12,636 bases of DNA from Paludibacteraceae bacterium (GTDB taxonomy: Bacteria > Bacteroidota > Bacteroidia > Bacteroidales > Paludibacteraceae). The stretch spans positions 1 through 12,636 of the forward strand of contig JAFXWI010000003.1 in NCBI GenBank assembly GCA_017542915.1. The letters are read 5' to 3'. The notes beneath the pieces were generated by a model. That model was not told where the DNA came from and ran no database searches. It saw nothing but the letters and a program-made list of their open reading frames with translations. This document shows positions 6,977-12,636 of this stretch, in pieces. Made by a program: the position numbers and the translations under genes. Numbering within the stretch: position 1 is the first letter of the stretch; each line of letters opens with the position of its first letter.

Positions 6977-8094
6977 TTGAGATTTGAGATTTGTTGGATA
7001 AAGGATTTGAAATCTTCCGCCTCCGCGGTGTTGGGTTGCGGGAGAAAGTAATGGGTAGGAATATCCCAAGCGTTGCGCCAGACGAGGACGTATTCGATGT
7101 CCGGATATTCGCGCAGGAGCGGCAATAAAACCTCGGTGTACCAATGCGGGCAACGGATAGACTCACAGCCGGTCTCGGTAAAAGCGAGACGTTTGCCGTG
7201 CTCTTTTGCCAGTCTTGCCGCTGCGTCCAGCTGACGGTGGGCACGATAGAGATAGTCCTCTGTGCCTTCGGCTCCGCCGTGGTGGTAGCAGTCGGTGCCG
7301 ATGATATCGACGTATTCGTCGCCCGGGTACCACTCTGCGGTCTCGCGGTATGCACCTTCTGGCGTATCTTCATAGAGGGTGAGCTTGTCCGGAGAATAGG
7401 CGTAAAGGGATGTACGAAGGGACGATGTACGATGTACGAAGGACCCAGTAATGTCCGAAGGACGAAGGGACAATTGCTTATCCATGACGGTACGTGTCCA
7501 ACGCCAAAGGGCGATATAGTCGTCCGCCGAAGCGGCTTCCCTGCCCCACCAGAACCAGTTGCCGGACTGCTCATGCCAAAGGCGAACGATGAGTTGGTCG
7601 GGTTGCGTCTGGAGTGCAGCTACTTGTGCCACGAAAGCCGCAGCACGTTCAATCCATACCTGCATGGTGTCATGCACGGCAGTAGAGGAATCGACGATTT
7701 GCGCAAGGCAGGGTGTGGCGTCCCACGAGTTACCGCCCGTGAGGGGGTTGCGGGCATGCCATGAGAGCGTCACTTTGCCGCCGCGCTCGAACTGACGACG
7801 ACATTCCTCCACCATGCGGGAGAACGGCACCGAGTCGAGGTTACGGGAATGGCACAGCTCGATACCACCGATGTCAAAACCGATGAGATCGGGATATTGC
7901 CCTGTGACGTCACGGATGCAGGAACGGGTATCCGCATAGGTGCTATCGGCAAGGCGCTCCCAGTCTGAGCCATAGACTACATCATCTTGATGACCAAAGA
8001 GAACTCGCGGTTTGGTCGGCTGACAAGCCGCGAGAAGGACGAGGGAAAGAAGTACGATGTACGATTTATGTACGAAGGAAAATAAGGGTCTCAT
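6952..8094 (-). CDS. GH26 endo-beta-1,4-mannanase, lipoprotein
   Basis: 380 residues. The N-terminal signal ends in the lipobox LAAC (Cys24), so it is probably anchored in a membrane. The GH26 acid/base is Glu175 in RLWHEQSGNWFWWG and the nucleophile is Glu307 in AFTETGCES. The substrate-site region LIGFDIGG..., SWHARNP and the C-terminal VLVWRNAW also fit. It hydrolyses the mannan backbone, in this type of cluster chiefly to mannobiose. Its ATG overlaps the GH36 stop (ATGA, 8091-8094), suggesting translational coupling. Three repeat tracts lie in it: signal-peptide residues SFVHKSYIV (R2 type), residues 207-226 (long R2 tract before LYAYSPD) and the C-terminus ISNLKCQISNLK (R1), which replaces the usual GH26 ending. 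Confidence 0.93.
   Translation of the reverse strand: MRPLFSFVHKSYIVLLSLVLLAACQPTKPRVLFGHQDDVVYGSDWERLADSTYADTRSCIRDVTGQYPDLIGFDIGGIELCHSRNLDSVPFSRMVEECRRQFERGGKVTLSWHARNPLTGGNSWDATPCLAQIVDSSTAVHDTMQVWIERAAAFVAQVAALQTQPDQLIVRLWHEQSGNWFWWGREAASADDYIALWRWTRTVMDKQLSLRPSDITGSFVHRTSSLRTSLYAYSPDKLTLYEDTPEGAYRETAEWYPGDEYVDIIGTDCYHHGGAEGTEDYLYRAHRQLDAAARLAKEHGKRLAFTETGCESIRCPHWYTEVLLPLLREYPDIEYVLVWRNAWDIPTHYFLPQPNTAEAEDFKSFIQQISNLKCQISNLK
6960..6994. repeat. R1 tract over the mannanase end and GH130 start
   Basis: Heptamers GATTGGA, AATTTGA, CATTTGA, GATTTGA and GATTTGT run without gap from 6960 to 6994. In one frame they encode the mannanase C-terminus (ISNLKCQISNLK, with the stop at 6952-6954 just beyond). 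In another frame they supply the GH130 ATG (6974-6976) and MSNFQ. Confidence 0.93.
7407..7474 (+). repeat. Long R2 tract (CG variant) inside the mannanase gene
   Basis: The part 7407-7442 (GGGATGTACGAAGG, GACGATGTAC, GATGTACGAAGG) is an R2 unit in the opposite orientation to the GH130 copy. Over 35 aligned bases it differs at five positions, all T/C, four of them at the same spot of the repeat unit (TTGTACA versus TCGTACA, or the matching TTTG/TTCG). The remainder (to 7474) is a more diverged second unit with GTCC in place of GTAC. It encodes roughly residues 207-230 of the mannanase. Confidence 0.88.
8051..8078 (+). repeat. R2-type repeat in the mannanase signal peptide
   Basis: Two GTACGAT heptamers followed by TTAT and GTACGAAGG. 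It shares the exact 18-mer GTACGATGTACGATTTAT with the GPH transporter N-terminus. It encodes SFVHKSYIV, the start of the signal-peptide core. Confidence 0.87.
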
Positions 8095-10217
8095 TTCAAC
8101 TCAAAGATGCGGGATGGGTAATCGATGTTATATTCCGTGGAGAGAGGGATATCCAGACCAACGGACATGAGGTATTCGCCGGTAAAAGACTTGCCGTCCA
8201 AATCGCAGGGTTTACCTTCGTCCCAAGCCCCTTTATCATGGTTATACGCCACGCGGATATTTTTCTCATGGAGCGTATAAGTGCGGTCGGGATCGAGACC
8301 TGCCAAACGGATTCGACGCGAGGACTGCTTCATGAAAGAGGTGAGTCCATAGGCAAAGAGCACCGCATGGTCTTTGGTATCGGAGACGTACATGAGGGAC
8401 GCAACGCTTTGCGTTTCGGGCAATTTGACATTTGACATTTGATATTTGTCAATGTACGGTGAGACGAGACGGTAGAGGTTACCGAGTTGGATGAGATTGC
8501 GCAGGGCTTTGTAGTCGCGAAAAGCGACGGTACACTGGATGCGCTCCTCGTCAGTCATGTGGGCAGGTTGCAACTCCATACCGAGCCGACCGGACATGGC
8601 TACATCGCAACGGAACTTGATCGGGGTCGTGCGTCCGGTCATGAGGTAGGGACTGCCACCTATATGCTGCGCCATGGAGTTGGAGGGGAAGAAATAAGAC
8701 GTGCCCCATTGGATATAAACGCGTTGGAGGGCATCGTTGTTGTCCGATACCCAGAACTCATCGAAGTACGGCATCAACCCGTAGTTGGCACGTCCGCCGC
8801 CCGAGGCGCAGTTCTGGATGACGACATTTGGGTACTTGGCACGGATGCGTTCCAAGGTCTTGATGAGACCGAGGTGGTAGTCCACATAGAGGTTGGACTG
8901 TTTGTCTCGCGGCAGGTAGGTGGAACCGTAGTTCTGGATGGAGGCGTTCGCATCCCATTTGATATAGACTATCTCGGGATGTTTGGTGAGGAGATTATCG
9001 ACGATGGAGAACACGAAATCCTGCACCTCCGGATTGGTCATATCGAGCACGAGTTGCGTGCCGCCACGCCCGAGTTTGAGTTCTCGTCCTCGCTCTTGGA
9101 GCACCCAGTCAGGATGCTTCTCATAGAGTTCTGAGAGGGTGTTGGTAGCTTCGGGTTCGATCCATATACCGAATTGGATATGCCGCTCTTGGGCTGCTTT
9201 GGTGAGGGCTTCGAGTCCATTCGGCAGTTTGCGCGTATCAACCGTCCAGTCGCCGAGCGCCGCATCATCGGAGTTGCGTTGATACTTAGAACCAAACCAG
9301 CCGTCGTCCATCACAAAGAGTTCGCCGCCGAAAGAGGCTATATCGTTCATCATGGCGAGGATCTTCTCCTCGGTGATGTCGAAATAGATACCTTCCCACG
9401 AGTTGAGGAGGATGGAACGTGTCGCATTGCCGTTATGGAGCATCCCGCAAGTACGTGCCCAGCGATGGAACGCACGAGAGACACCACCCATACCTTCGTT
9501 GGAATACGTATAGGCGAGGTGTGGCGTGGTGAAGGTCTGTTTAGGCGATAGGACATATTCGGATGCCATGGGGTCAATACCGGCATAGAAATGAAAGCCT
9601 TTCTCATCGGTAGCCGCCACGCGTATCTCGAAGTTACCGGACCAGCAGAGCGCAGCACCAAGCACGCGCCCGTAGTTCTCTTGGGGCGCACCGTCCAGAG
9701 CGATCATCACTTGGGGTGCATCCAGATGCGCATTACGCGCACCGTCGGAGTTACGTATCGTCTTCACGCCCCGCGTGAGAGGTTCGATCGTAGGCACGGC
9801 TTCGCCTGCCCAGTTTCCATGCAGGTGAACGAGGTAGAGGTCGCCGTTTTCCAGCGGCAGATATCCGCTGTCATAACGCTGTAATCGCACGGGCTTTTTC
9901 TCGGTGTGCAGTATCTCATACCACGTCTCGGTGATATCCACTGCTTTCCATTGGCGCACATGGATGGTCACATAGAACGGCTGCACCAGATCTTTGGTCT
10001 TGATCACCGTCTCTTTGTACTGCGCATGGTCGATATAACCGGTGTCCTGTGCCCTCAGTTGCAGACTCTGATCTCCATCTGCATGCTGCACAATGAGTGC
10101 CGGCAGATGGATATGGTCGATGTCACCGAAAGTAGGTAACATCTCGATAGCCCGCACCTGTGTGCCCACCAAGAGGCAGGCACACAGTGCTGCTAAAACG
10201 AAACTTGTTCGTTTCAT
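8091..10217 (-). CDS. GH36 alpha-galactosidase, exported
   Basis: 708 residues with a signal peptide (MKRTSFVLAALCACLLVG, likely cleaved after TQVRA). Beta-sandwich N-terminal domain, then a TIM barrel. The nucleophile is Asp422 in VYIKWDANAS. The acid/base is Asp492 in FWVSDNNDALQR, preceded by NCASGGGR (469-476). FVMDDGWFG (301-309) and GIWIEPEA (350-357) are further family motifs. It removes alpha-1,6-galactose from galactomannan so that the mannanase can act. The ATG at 10215-10217 follows the small-protein stop by four bases, and the gene overlaps the mannanase start by four. Residues 590-599 (DKYQMSNVKL) come from an R1 tract in the C-terminal domain, where homologues have a short turn before 'SLMYV'. 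Not closely like the bacterial AgaA type ('KWDMNR'); more like the Bacteroides form. Confidence 0.94.
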   Translation of the reverse strand: MKRTSFVLAALCACLLVGTQVRAIEMLPTFGDIDHIHLPALIVQHADGDQSLQLRAQDTGYIDHAQYKETVIKTKDLVQPFYVTIHVRQWKAVDITETWYEILHTEKKPVRLQRYDSGYLPLENGDLYLVHLHGNWAGEAVPTIEPLTRGVKTIRNSDGARNAHLDAPQVMIALDGAPQENYGRVLGAALCWSGNFEIRVAATDEKGFHFYAGIDPMASEYVLSPKQTFTTPHLAYTYSNEGMGGVSRAFHRWARTCGMLHNGNATRSILLNSWEGIYFDITEEKILAMMNDIASFGGELFVMDDGWFGSKYQRNSDDAALGDWTVDTRKLPNGLEALTKAAQERHIQFGIWIEPEATNTLSELYEKHPDWVLQERGRELKLGRGGTQLVLDMTNPEVQDFVFSIVDNLLTKHPEIVYIKWDANASIQNYGSTYLPRDKQSNLYVDYHLGLIKTLERIRAKYPNVVIQNCASGGGRANYGLMPYFDEFWVSDNNDALQRVYIQWGTSYFFPSNSMAQHIGGSPYLMTGRTTPIKFRCDVAMSGRLGMELQPAHMTDEERIQCTVAFRDYKALRNLIQLGNLYRLVSPYIDKYQMSNVKLPETQSVASLMYVSDTKDHAVLFAYGLTSFMKQSSRRIRLAGLDPDRTYTLHEKNIRVAYNHDKGAWDEGKPCDLDGKSFTGEYLMSVGLDIPLSTEYNIDYPSRIFELK
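8422..8449. repeat. R1 tract inside the GH36 gene
   Basis: Heptamers AATTTGA, CATTTGA, CATTTGA and TATTTGT (8422-8449), in the same orientation as the tracts at 4277 and 6960. It encodes KYQMSNVKL in a turn of the C-terminal beta domain. Confidence 0.9.
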
Positions 10218-10221
10218 AGTT

Positions 10222-10371
10222 TTAGAAATTGGGTTCTTCTACATGATGTCCGGGAGCTAATGCTGCACCGGAACCTTTACCATTGCCAAAACCTACGGTT
10301 TGAGAGCCACAAAGTGTGGTCGTCATTTCTACGGAAATCGTTTCCGTTTCTGGTTTCTTATACATCTTCAT
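10222..10371 (-). CDS. Small 49-residue Gly-rich protein of unknown function
   Basis: An ATG at 10369-10371 opens a 49-codon frame ending at TAA 10222-10224, four bases before the GH36 start. An in-frame ATG at 10390-10392 would give 56 residues. The N-terminus MKMYKKPETETISVEM is charged. A middle with LCGSQTVGFGNGKGSG follows, and the end is acidic-aromatic (HHVEEPNF). There is no signal peptide. The 'K.Y.KPET' opening followed by a short hydrophobic-Gly/Ser turn resembles small uncharacterised Bacteroidales proteins I remember, which begin with K-Y-x-x-P and have a Gly-rich tail. Its place inside the operon, with tight spacing, argues that it is expressed. The function is unknown; a peptide precursor, a secreted small protein or a leader peptide are all possible. 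Confidence 0.62.
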   Translation of the reverse strand: MKMYKKPETETISVEMTTTLCGSQTVGFGNGKGSGAALAPGHHVEEPNF

Positions 10372-10382
10372 AGCATTTTTAC

Positions 10383-10422
10383 ATTTACTCATTTACACAT
10401 TTTCATATTTTCTCATTTACAC
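10383..10422. repeat. Junction repeat R4 between the secreted protein and the small protein
   Basis: A CATTTAC/TCATTTAC-type tract (CATTTACTCATTTACACATT, then TTCATATTTTCTCATTTACA). It contains the stop of the secreted protein (TCA 10413-10415) and the alternative small-protein ATG (10390-10392). It shares TTTTCTCATTTA with 5766-5777, with the stop codon at the same place in the 12-mer. Confidence 0.78.
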
Positions 10423-12485
10423 AATTGGCCTTGTATATTATACTTGATACCATTGTGCTTGATATAGAGTACACCATTCTCGAAGACCTTTGTACATGAT
10501 ACCTTGCCCCCTTGAATCTCCTCTACTCCAGTCGTGCCGCTTTTCTGGAAAACGATGCGCATACGCGGTGCTGAATTAGGTCCGGCAGCAGAAACATTAT
10601 AGCCGCAGCTGAGGTACGCACGGTAAGGTAGTACGTAACATGGTTCGTCCAACACCTGGTAGAAAGCCACTTCCTCATCATGCTTTTGCAGAATATAATG
10701 GTAGTTACCACCTTCTCCGTCATCTCCATACAAAGGATCAATACGCCGATAAGTTCCTACCAAAGCTCCATTACGATATGTACCTGCCTTGCCGGAGATA
10801 TCATCCGATGCACCTTCTTCGCTAACAAACTCATACCCTTCTGCATTCTCGTCAGCGACAATCAGTACCGGTTTATCCGCAGTTACTGCATAAACCTCAT
10901 TAGCCTCAATATCCTCTGATCCATCATTGGTGAGGTCGTAAGCCTGAACACCGGTCGGCAAACTTGGCACGTTAAATGGCAATACAAGCGTAGCCATACG
11001 AGCATTGGATATCGGGAGTTTATAACTTACCTTAGTAGGTGCTGCGTCTTGCACATACACTTCGGTGATAGTACAATGCTGACCTTTAACGCGCAAGCCG
11101 TTCGTCTGTAGCAAACTAATCATTTCGGATGTTACCGGATAACTAACCGCCATCGGAGCTGCATTATTAGCAGAGAAATTATAATGTGCCTCGGGAGAGA
11201 ACGATTCATAATTTGCATCAAAGTATAACTGCGGATAGTTCCCAAGATCTCCTATTGCAGAAACATTCGCGCAAAGACGATCACCTACCGTCAAGCCGGA
11301 GAAATTAGAAGCCTCAAAGAACAAACCAGTCCAGTCTATAGCTTTCTCTCCGTGATATAAAGCGGTATAGATACTGCGAGGCTGCGCAATAGCAAATCTC
11401 GAGACAGTAACGCCTGTTCCGTATAAGAACAATTGACCGGCAGTGTTAATTGCAGCAGCTTGCTCAGCAGTCAAAGTGATCGTATATAACTTAGGAATAG
11501 TAGCATCAACGCCGACGACAGAGATCTGTTGTCCTTCATTCCAACCATACTTGAAATTGAGTTGGTAATTGTTAGAACCATCTACCGCACATACAGTTGC
11601 ATGCAATTCGTCACCTGCAGCCAAAGTGGGTAATGATGTTTGCTTCCATGTTTCGCCCCAATTTAGAGTTTCTGAACCATGAGCCAATTCAATTTCTTCC
11701 ATGAATTGCTCTGCGTATGTATGAAGATCAATACTCGTGATGGTATAGTCATTCCCATGGAAATAGAGACCGTTTTGTTTCACTTTTTCTATATCTTCAG
11801 CGCGGAGTACAAACGAGAAGTTGGCAGATTCAGCTTGGTTTTGCGTGATAGCAGCATATTCTCCTGTTTCTGTCAATTGGTTATTCTCGTCACCCAAGTT
11901 CTGAACGCGTACCTGACATTGACCGGATGCTCCGGAGGTGTATGTAAACTGAATACGATCTCCCTCATGGATAGAGGCGAATGCAGTGTTAGGTATCAAA
12001 ATGCGATGATTCCAGTCCCAATCAAATGTATTCGAGCCGGAATAGAGATTGGTTGGTGTCTCTTTGCCAATTACTTTGGAGAAATAAAGCTTACTGATTG
12101 TAGCCGTACCGGCGGCTGTCAGTCTGATATCTATACGTTTGATAGACGAACTGGATAATGGTATCCGTGCTATCAACGAACCGGCCTCGATCGTTTTATC
12201 CGATTTGGAATCATCGCTATATTGTATAGCAAGGTTTACGCCTACCGCCGATGTTGAAGCGAGTTCCAGCGTCAATTCTGTATAGTCCTCCGCATTGTAC
12301 GGATACGCTCCGTAGTCACGTGCTATACCATCCCATCCGTTCGTTACTTTGAGTTCATTAGCAGACCACGTAGTGGACTCTTGCTGTTTGGTAAGATCTG
12401 CTAAATCATACTCCTTTGTAACTACCGTGGCATGTAGGCTTATAGCCGTCATTGCCACTGCTAAAATACTAAATAGTTTTTTCAT
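10413..12485 (-). CDS. Secreted multi-module beta-sandwich protein with C-terminal sorting-like tail
   Basis: 690 residues with signal peptide MKKLFSILAVAMTAISLHA. Residues ~21-138 form a jelly-roll-like region. Three related modules follow: 146-256 (LYSGSNTFDWDW...EGDRIQF...NGLYFHGNDYTITSIDL), 266-366 (ELAHGSETLNWGETW...AGDELHA...GQLFLYGTGVTVSRFAI) and 375-481 (ALYHGEKAIDWTG...VGDRLCA...NGLRVKGQHCTITEVYV). Residues ~490-648 look like the beta-rich domain common before Bacteroidetes tails (MATLVLPFNVPSLPTGVQAY...AFYQVL...YRAYLS). The tail (VFENGVLYIKHNGIKYNIQGQLCK) resembles a type IX secretion C-terminal signal. No catalytic motif is recognised; a glycan-binding or surface role in mannan capture is inferred from the modules and the operon. 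Codons 655-666 (EEIQGGKVSCTK) are a diverged R2 unit. Confidence 0.85.
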   Translation of the reverse strand: MKKLFSILAVAMTAISLHATVVTKEYDLADLTKQQESTTWSANELKVTNGWDGIARDYGAYPYNAEDYTELTLELASTSAVGVNLAIQYSDDSKSDKTIEAGSLIARIPLSSSSIKRIDIRLTAAGTATISKLYFSKVIGKETPTNLYSGSNTFDWDWNHRILIPNTAFASIHEGDRIQFTYTSGASGQCQVRVQNLGDENNQLTETGEYAAITQNQAESANFSFVLRAEDIEKVKQNGLYFHGNDYTITSIDLHTYAEQFMEEIELAHGSETLNWGETWKQTSLPTLAAGDELHATVCAVDGSNNYQLNFKYGWNEGQQISVVGVDATIPKLYTITLTAEQAAAINTAGQLFLYGTGVTVSRFAIAQPRSIYTALYHGEKAIDWTGLFFEASNFSGLTVGDRLCANVSAIGDLGNYPQLYFDANYESFSPEAHYNFSANNAAPMAVSYPVTSEMISLLQTNGLRVKGQHCTITEVYVQDAAPTKVSYKLPISNARMATLVLPFNVPSLPTGVQAYDLTNDGSEDIEANEVYAVTADKPVLIVADENAEGYEFVSEEGASDDISGKAGTYRNGALVGTYRRIDPLYGDDGEGGNYHYILQKHDEEVAFYQVLDEPCYVLPYRAYLSCGYNVSAAGPNSAPRMRIVFQKSGTTGVEEIQGGKVSCTKVFENGVLYIKHNGIKYNIQGQLCK
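10488..10523 (-). repeat. Diverged R2 copy before the C-terminal tail of the secreted protein
   Basis: CTTTGTACATGATACCTTG followed by CCCCCTTGAATCTCCTC. It is 28/36 identical to 12595-12630, in the same frame and at the same place relative to the tail (EEIQGGKVSCTK versus EDVQSDKVQCTK). Confidence 0.75.
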
Positions 12486-12519
12486 AATCGCATTATTTTA
12501 AAGTTAATTATATAGTCTA

Positions 12520-12636
12520 TTAGTCAACTAATTGACCGAGCATGTTGTATGCTTTGCTATCACGGATAATCAGCACTTGACCGTTGCGGAGGATCTTTGT
12601 ACATTGTACCTTGTCACTTTGTACATCCTCAAAGCC
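12520..12636 (-). CDS. C-terminal end of a second tail-bearing secreted protein, 5' part outside window
   Basis: The frame is open to the right edge; 38 residues plus TAA (12520-12522) are visible. It reads GFEDVQSDKVQCTK, then ILRNGQVLIIRDSKAYNMLGQLVD. The second part is a Bacteroidetes C-terminal sorting-like tail and aligns with the tail of the downstream protein ('NG.L.I......YN..GQL'). The main body, and therefore the function, is unseen; a glycan-active or glycan-binding secreted protein is likely from the context. The stop lies 34 bases before the next start (12485), consistent with the same operon. Confidence 0.85.
   Translation of the reverse strand, partial: GFEDVQSDKVQCTKILRNGQVLIIRDSKAYNMLGQLVD
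12595..12630 (-). repeat. R2 copy before the tail of the partial secreted protein
   Basis: CTTTGTACATTGTACC, TTGTCAC, then TTTGTACATCCTC. It matches the GH130 copy (5951-5986) at 34 of 36 bases although the two proteins are unrelated. It encodes EDVQSDKVQCTK, in the same frame as the copies in GH130, the epimerase and the neighbouring secreted protein. Confidence 0.93.

Noticed and set aside
6977..7153. N-terminal extension of GH130 upstream of 6976
   Set aside because: The frame is open, but the translated sequence (Pro/Arg/His-rich) does not fit the family and wholly overlaps the mannanase coding region. MSNFQSKI at 6976 is followed at once by family-like sequence.
8487..9134. Long + strand frame inside the GH36 region
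   Set aside because: It is antisense to a gene with intact catalytic motifs and shows no recognisable protein features; high-GC-codon shadow.
12486..12519. Promoter before the secreted protein
   Set aside because: The 34-base AT-rich spacer has no convincing -33 TTTG / -7 TAnnTTTG pair and follows closely on the upstream stop, so it is more likely intra-operonic.
3648..12630. CRISPR array or transposon ends as explanation of the repeats
   Set aside because: Units are 7-8 bases in tandem with no spacers of fixed length. There is no cas or transposase gene and no target-site duplication that I can see.

Overview
The window looks like a chromosomal piece of a Bacteroidales bacterium (a gut or rumen type of lineage). 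Three things point there: two secreted-type proteins end in a Bacteroidetes C-terminal tail of the 'NGxLxIxxxxxxYNxxGQL' kind, the enzymes resemble those of Bacteroides/Prevotella glycan loci, and the genes lack clear Shine-Dalgarno sites. The species cannot be named from the sequence. No rRNA, tRNA, CRISPR array, insertion sequence or integrase was seen.

Layout. At the left edge is the C-terminal part of an AraC-type regulator on the + strand (1-726). Everything else is on the - strand, read right to left, and looks like one tight operon convergent with the regulator. In order of transcription: the last 38 codons of a protein with a C-terminal tail (12520-12636); a 690-residue secreted multi-module beta-sandwich protein with a related tail (10413-12485); a 49-residue small protein (10222-10371); a GH36 alpha-galactosidase (8091-10217); a GH26 beta-mannanase lipoprotein (6952-8094); a GH130 mannosylglucose phosphorylase (5771-6976); a GPH-family sugar symporter (4324-5766); a mannobiose/cellobiose 2-epimerase (3108-4307); a class I mannose-6-phosphate isomerase (2078-3073); and an FHS/MFS sugar permease (800-2056).

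How the genes work together. This is a (galacto)mannan pathway. GH36 removes galactose side chains and GH26 cuts the backbone to mannobiose at the cell surface or in the periplasm. The GPH symporter imports mannobiose, the epimerase turns it into mannosyl-glucose, and GH130 splits that with phosphate into mannose-1-phosphate and glucose. ManA links mannose-6-phosphate to fructose-6-phosphate, and the FHS permease probably takes up a released monosaccharide. As I recall it, the core order GH26-GH130-transporter-epimerase is that of the Bacteroides fragilis mannan phosphorolysis cluster. No SusC/SusD pair is in the window.

The most unusual feature is a set of short, mostly heptameric micro-repeats scattered through this operon. 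At least five sequence families (R1-R5 here) recur in both orientations. They sit inside coding regions as short insertions that stay in frame, and at gene junctions, where they supply start and stop codons. One 36-base R2 copy in the GH130 gene matches a copy in an unrelated secreted protein at 34 of 36 positions. Four different proteins carry the same R2 unit in the same frame (peptide like EDVQRDNVQCTK). The pattern resembles the short tandemly repeated repetitive (STRR) sequences of filamentous cyanobacteria, and I know of no characterised counterpart in Bacteroidales.
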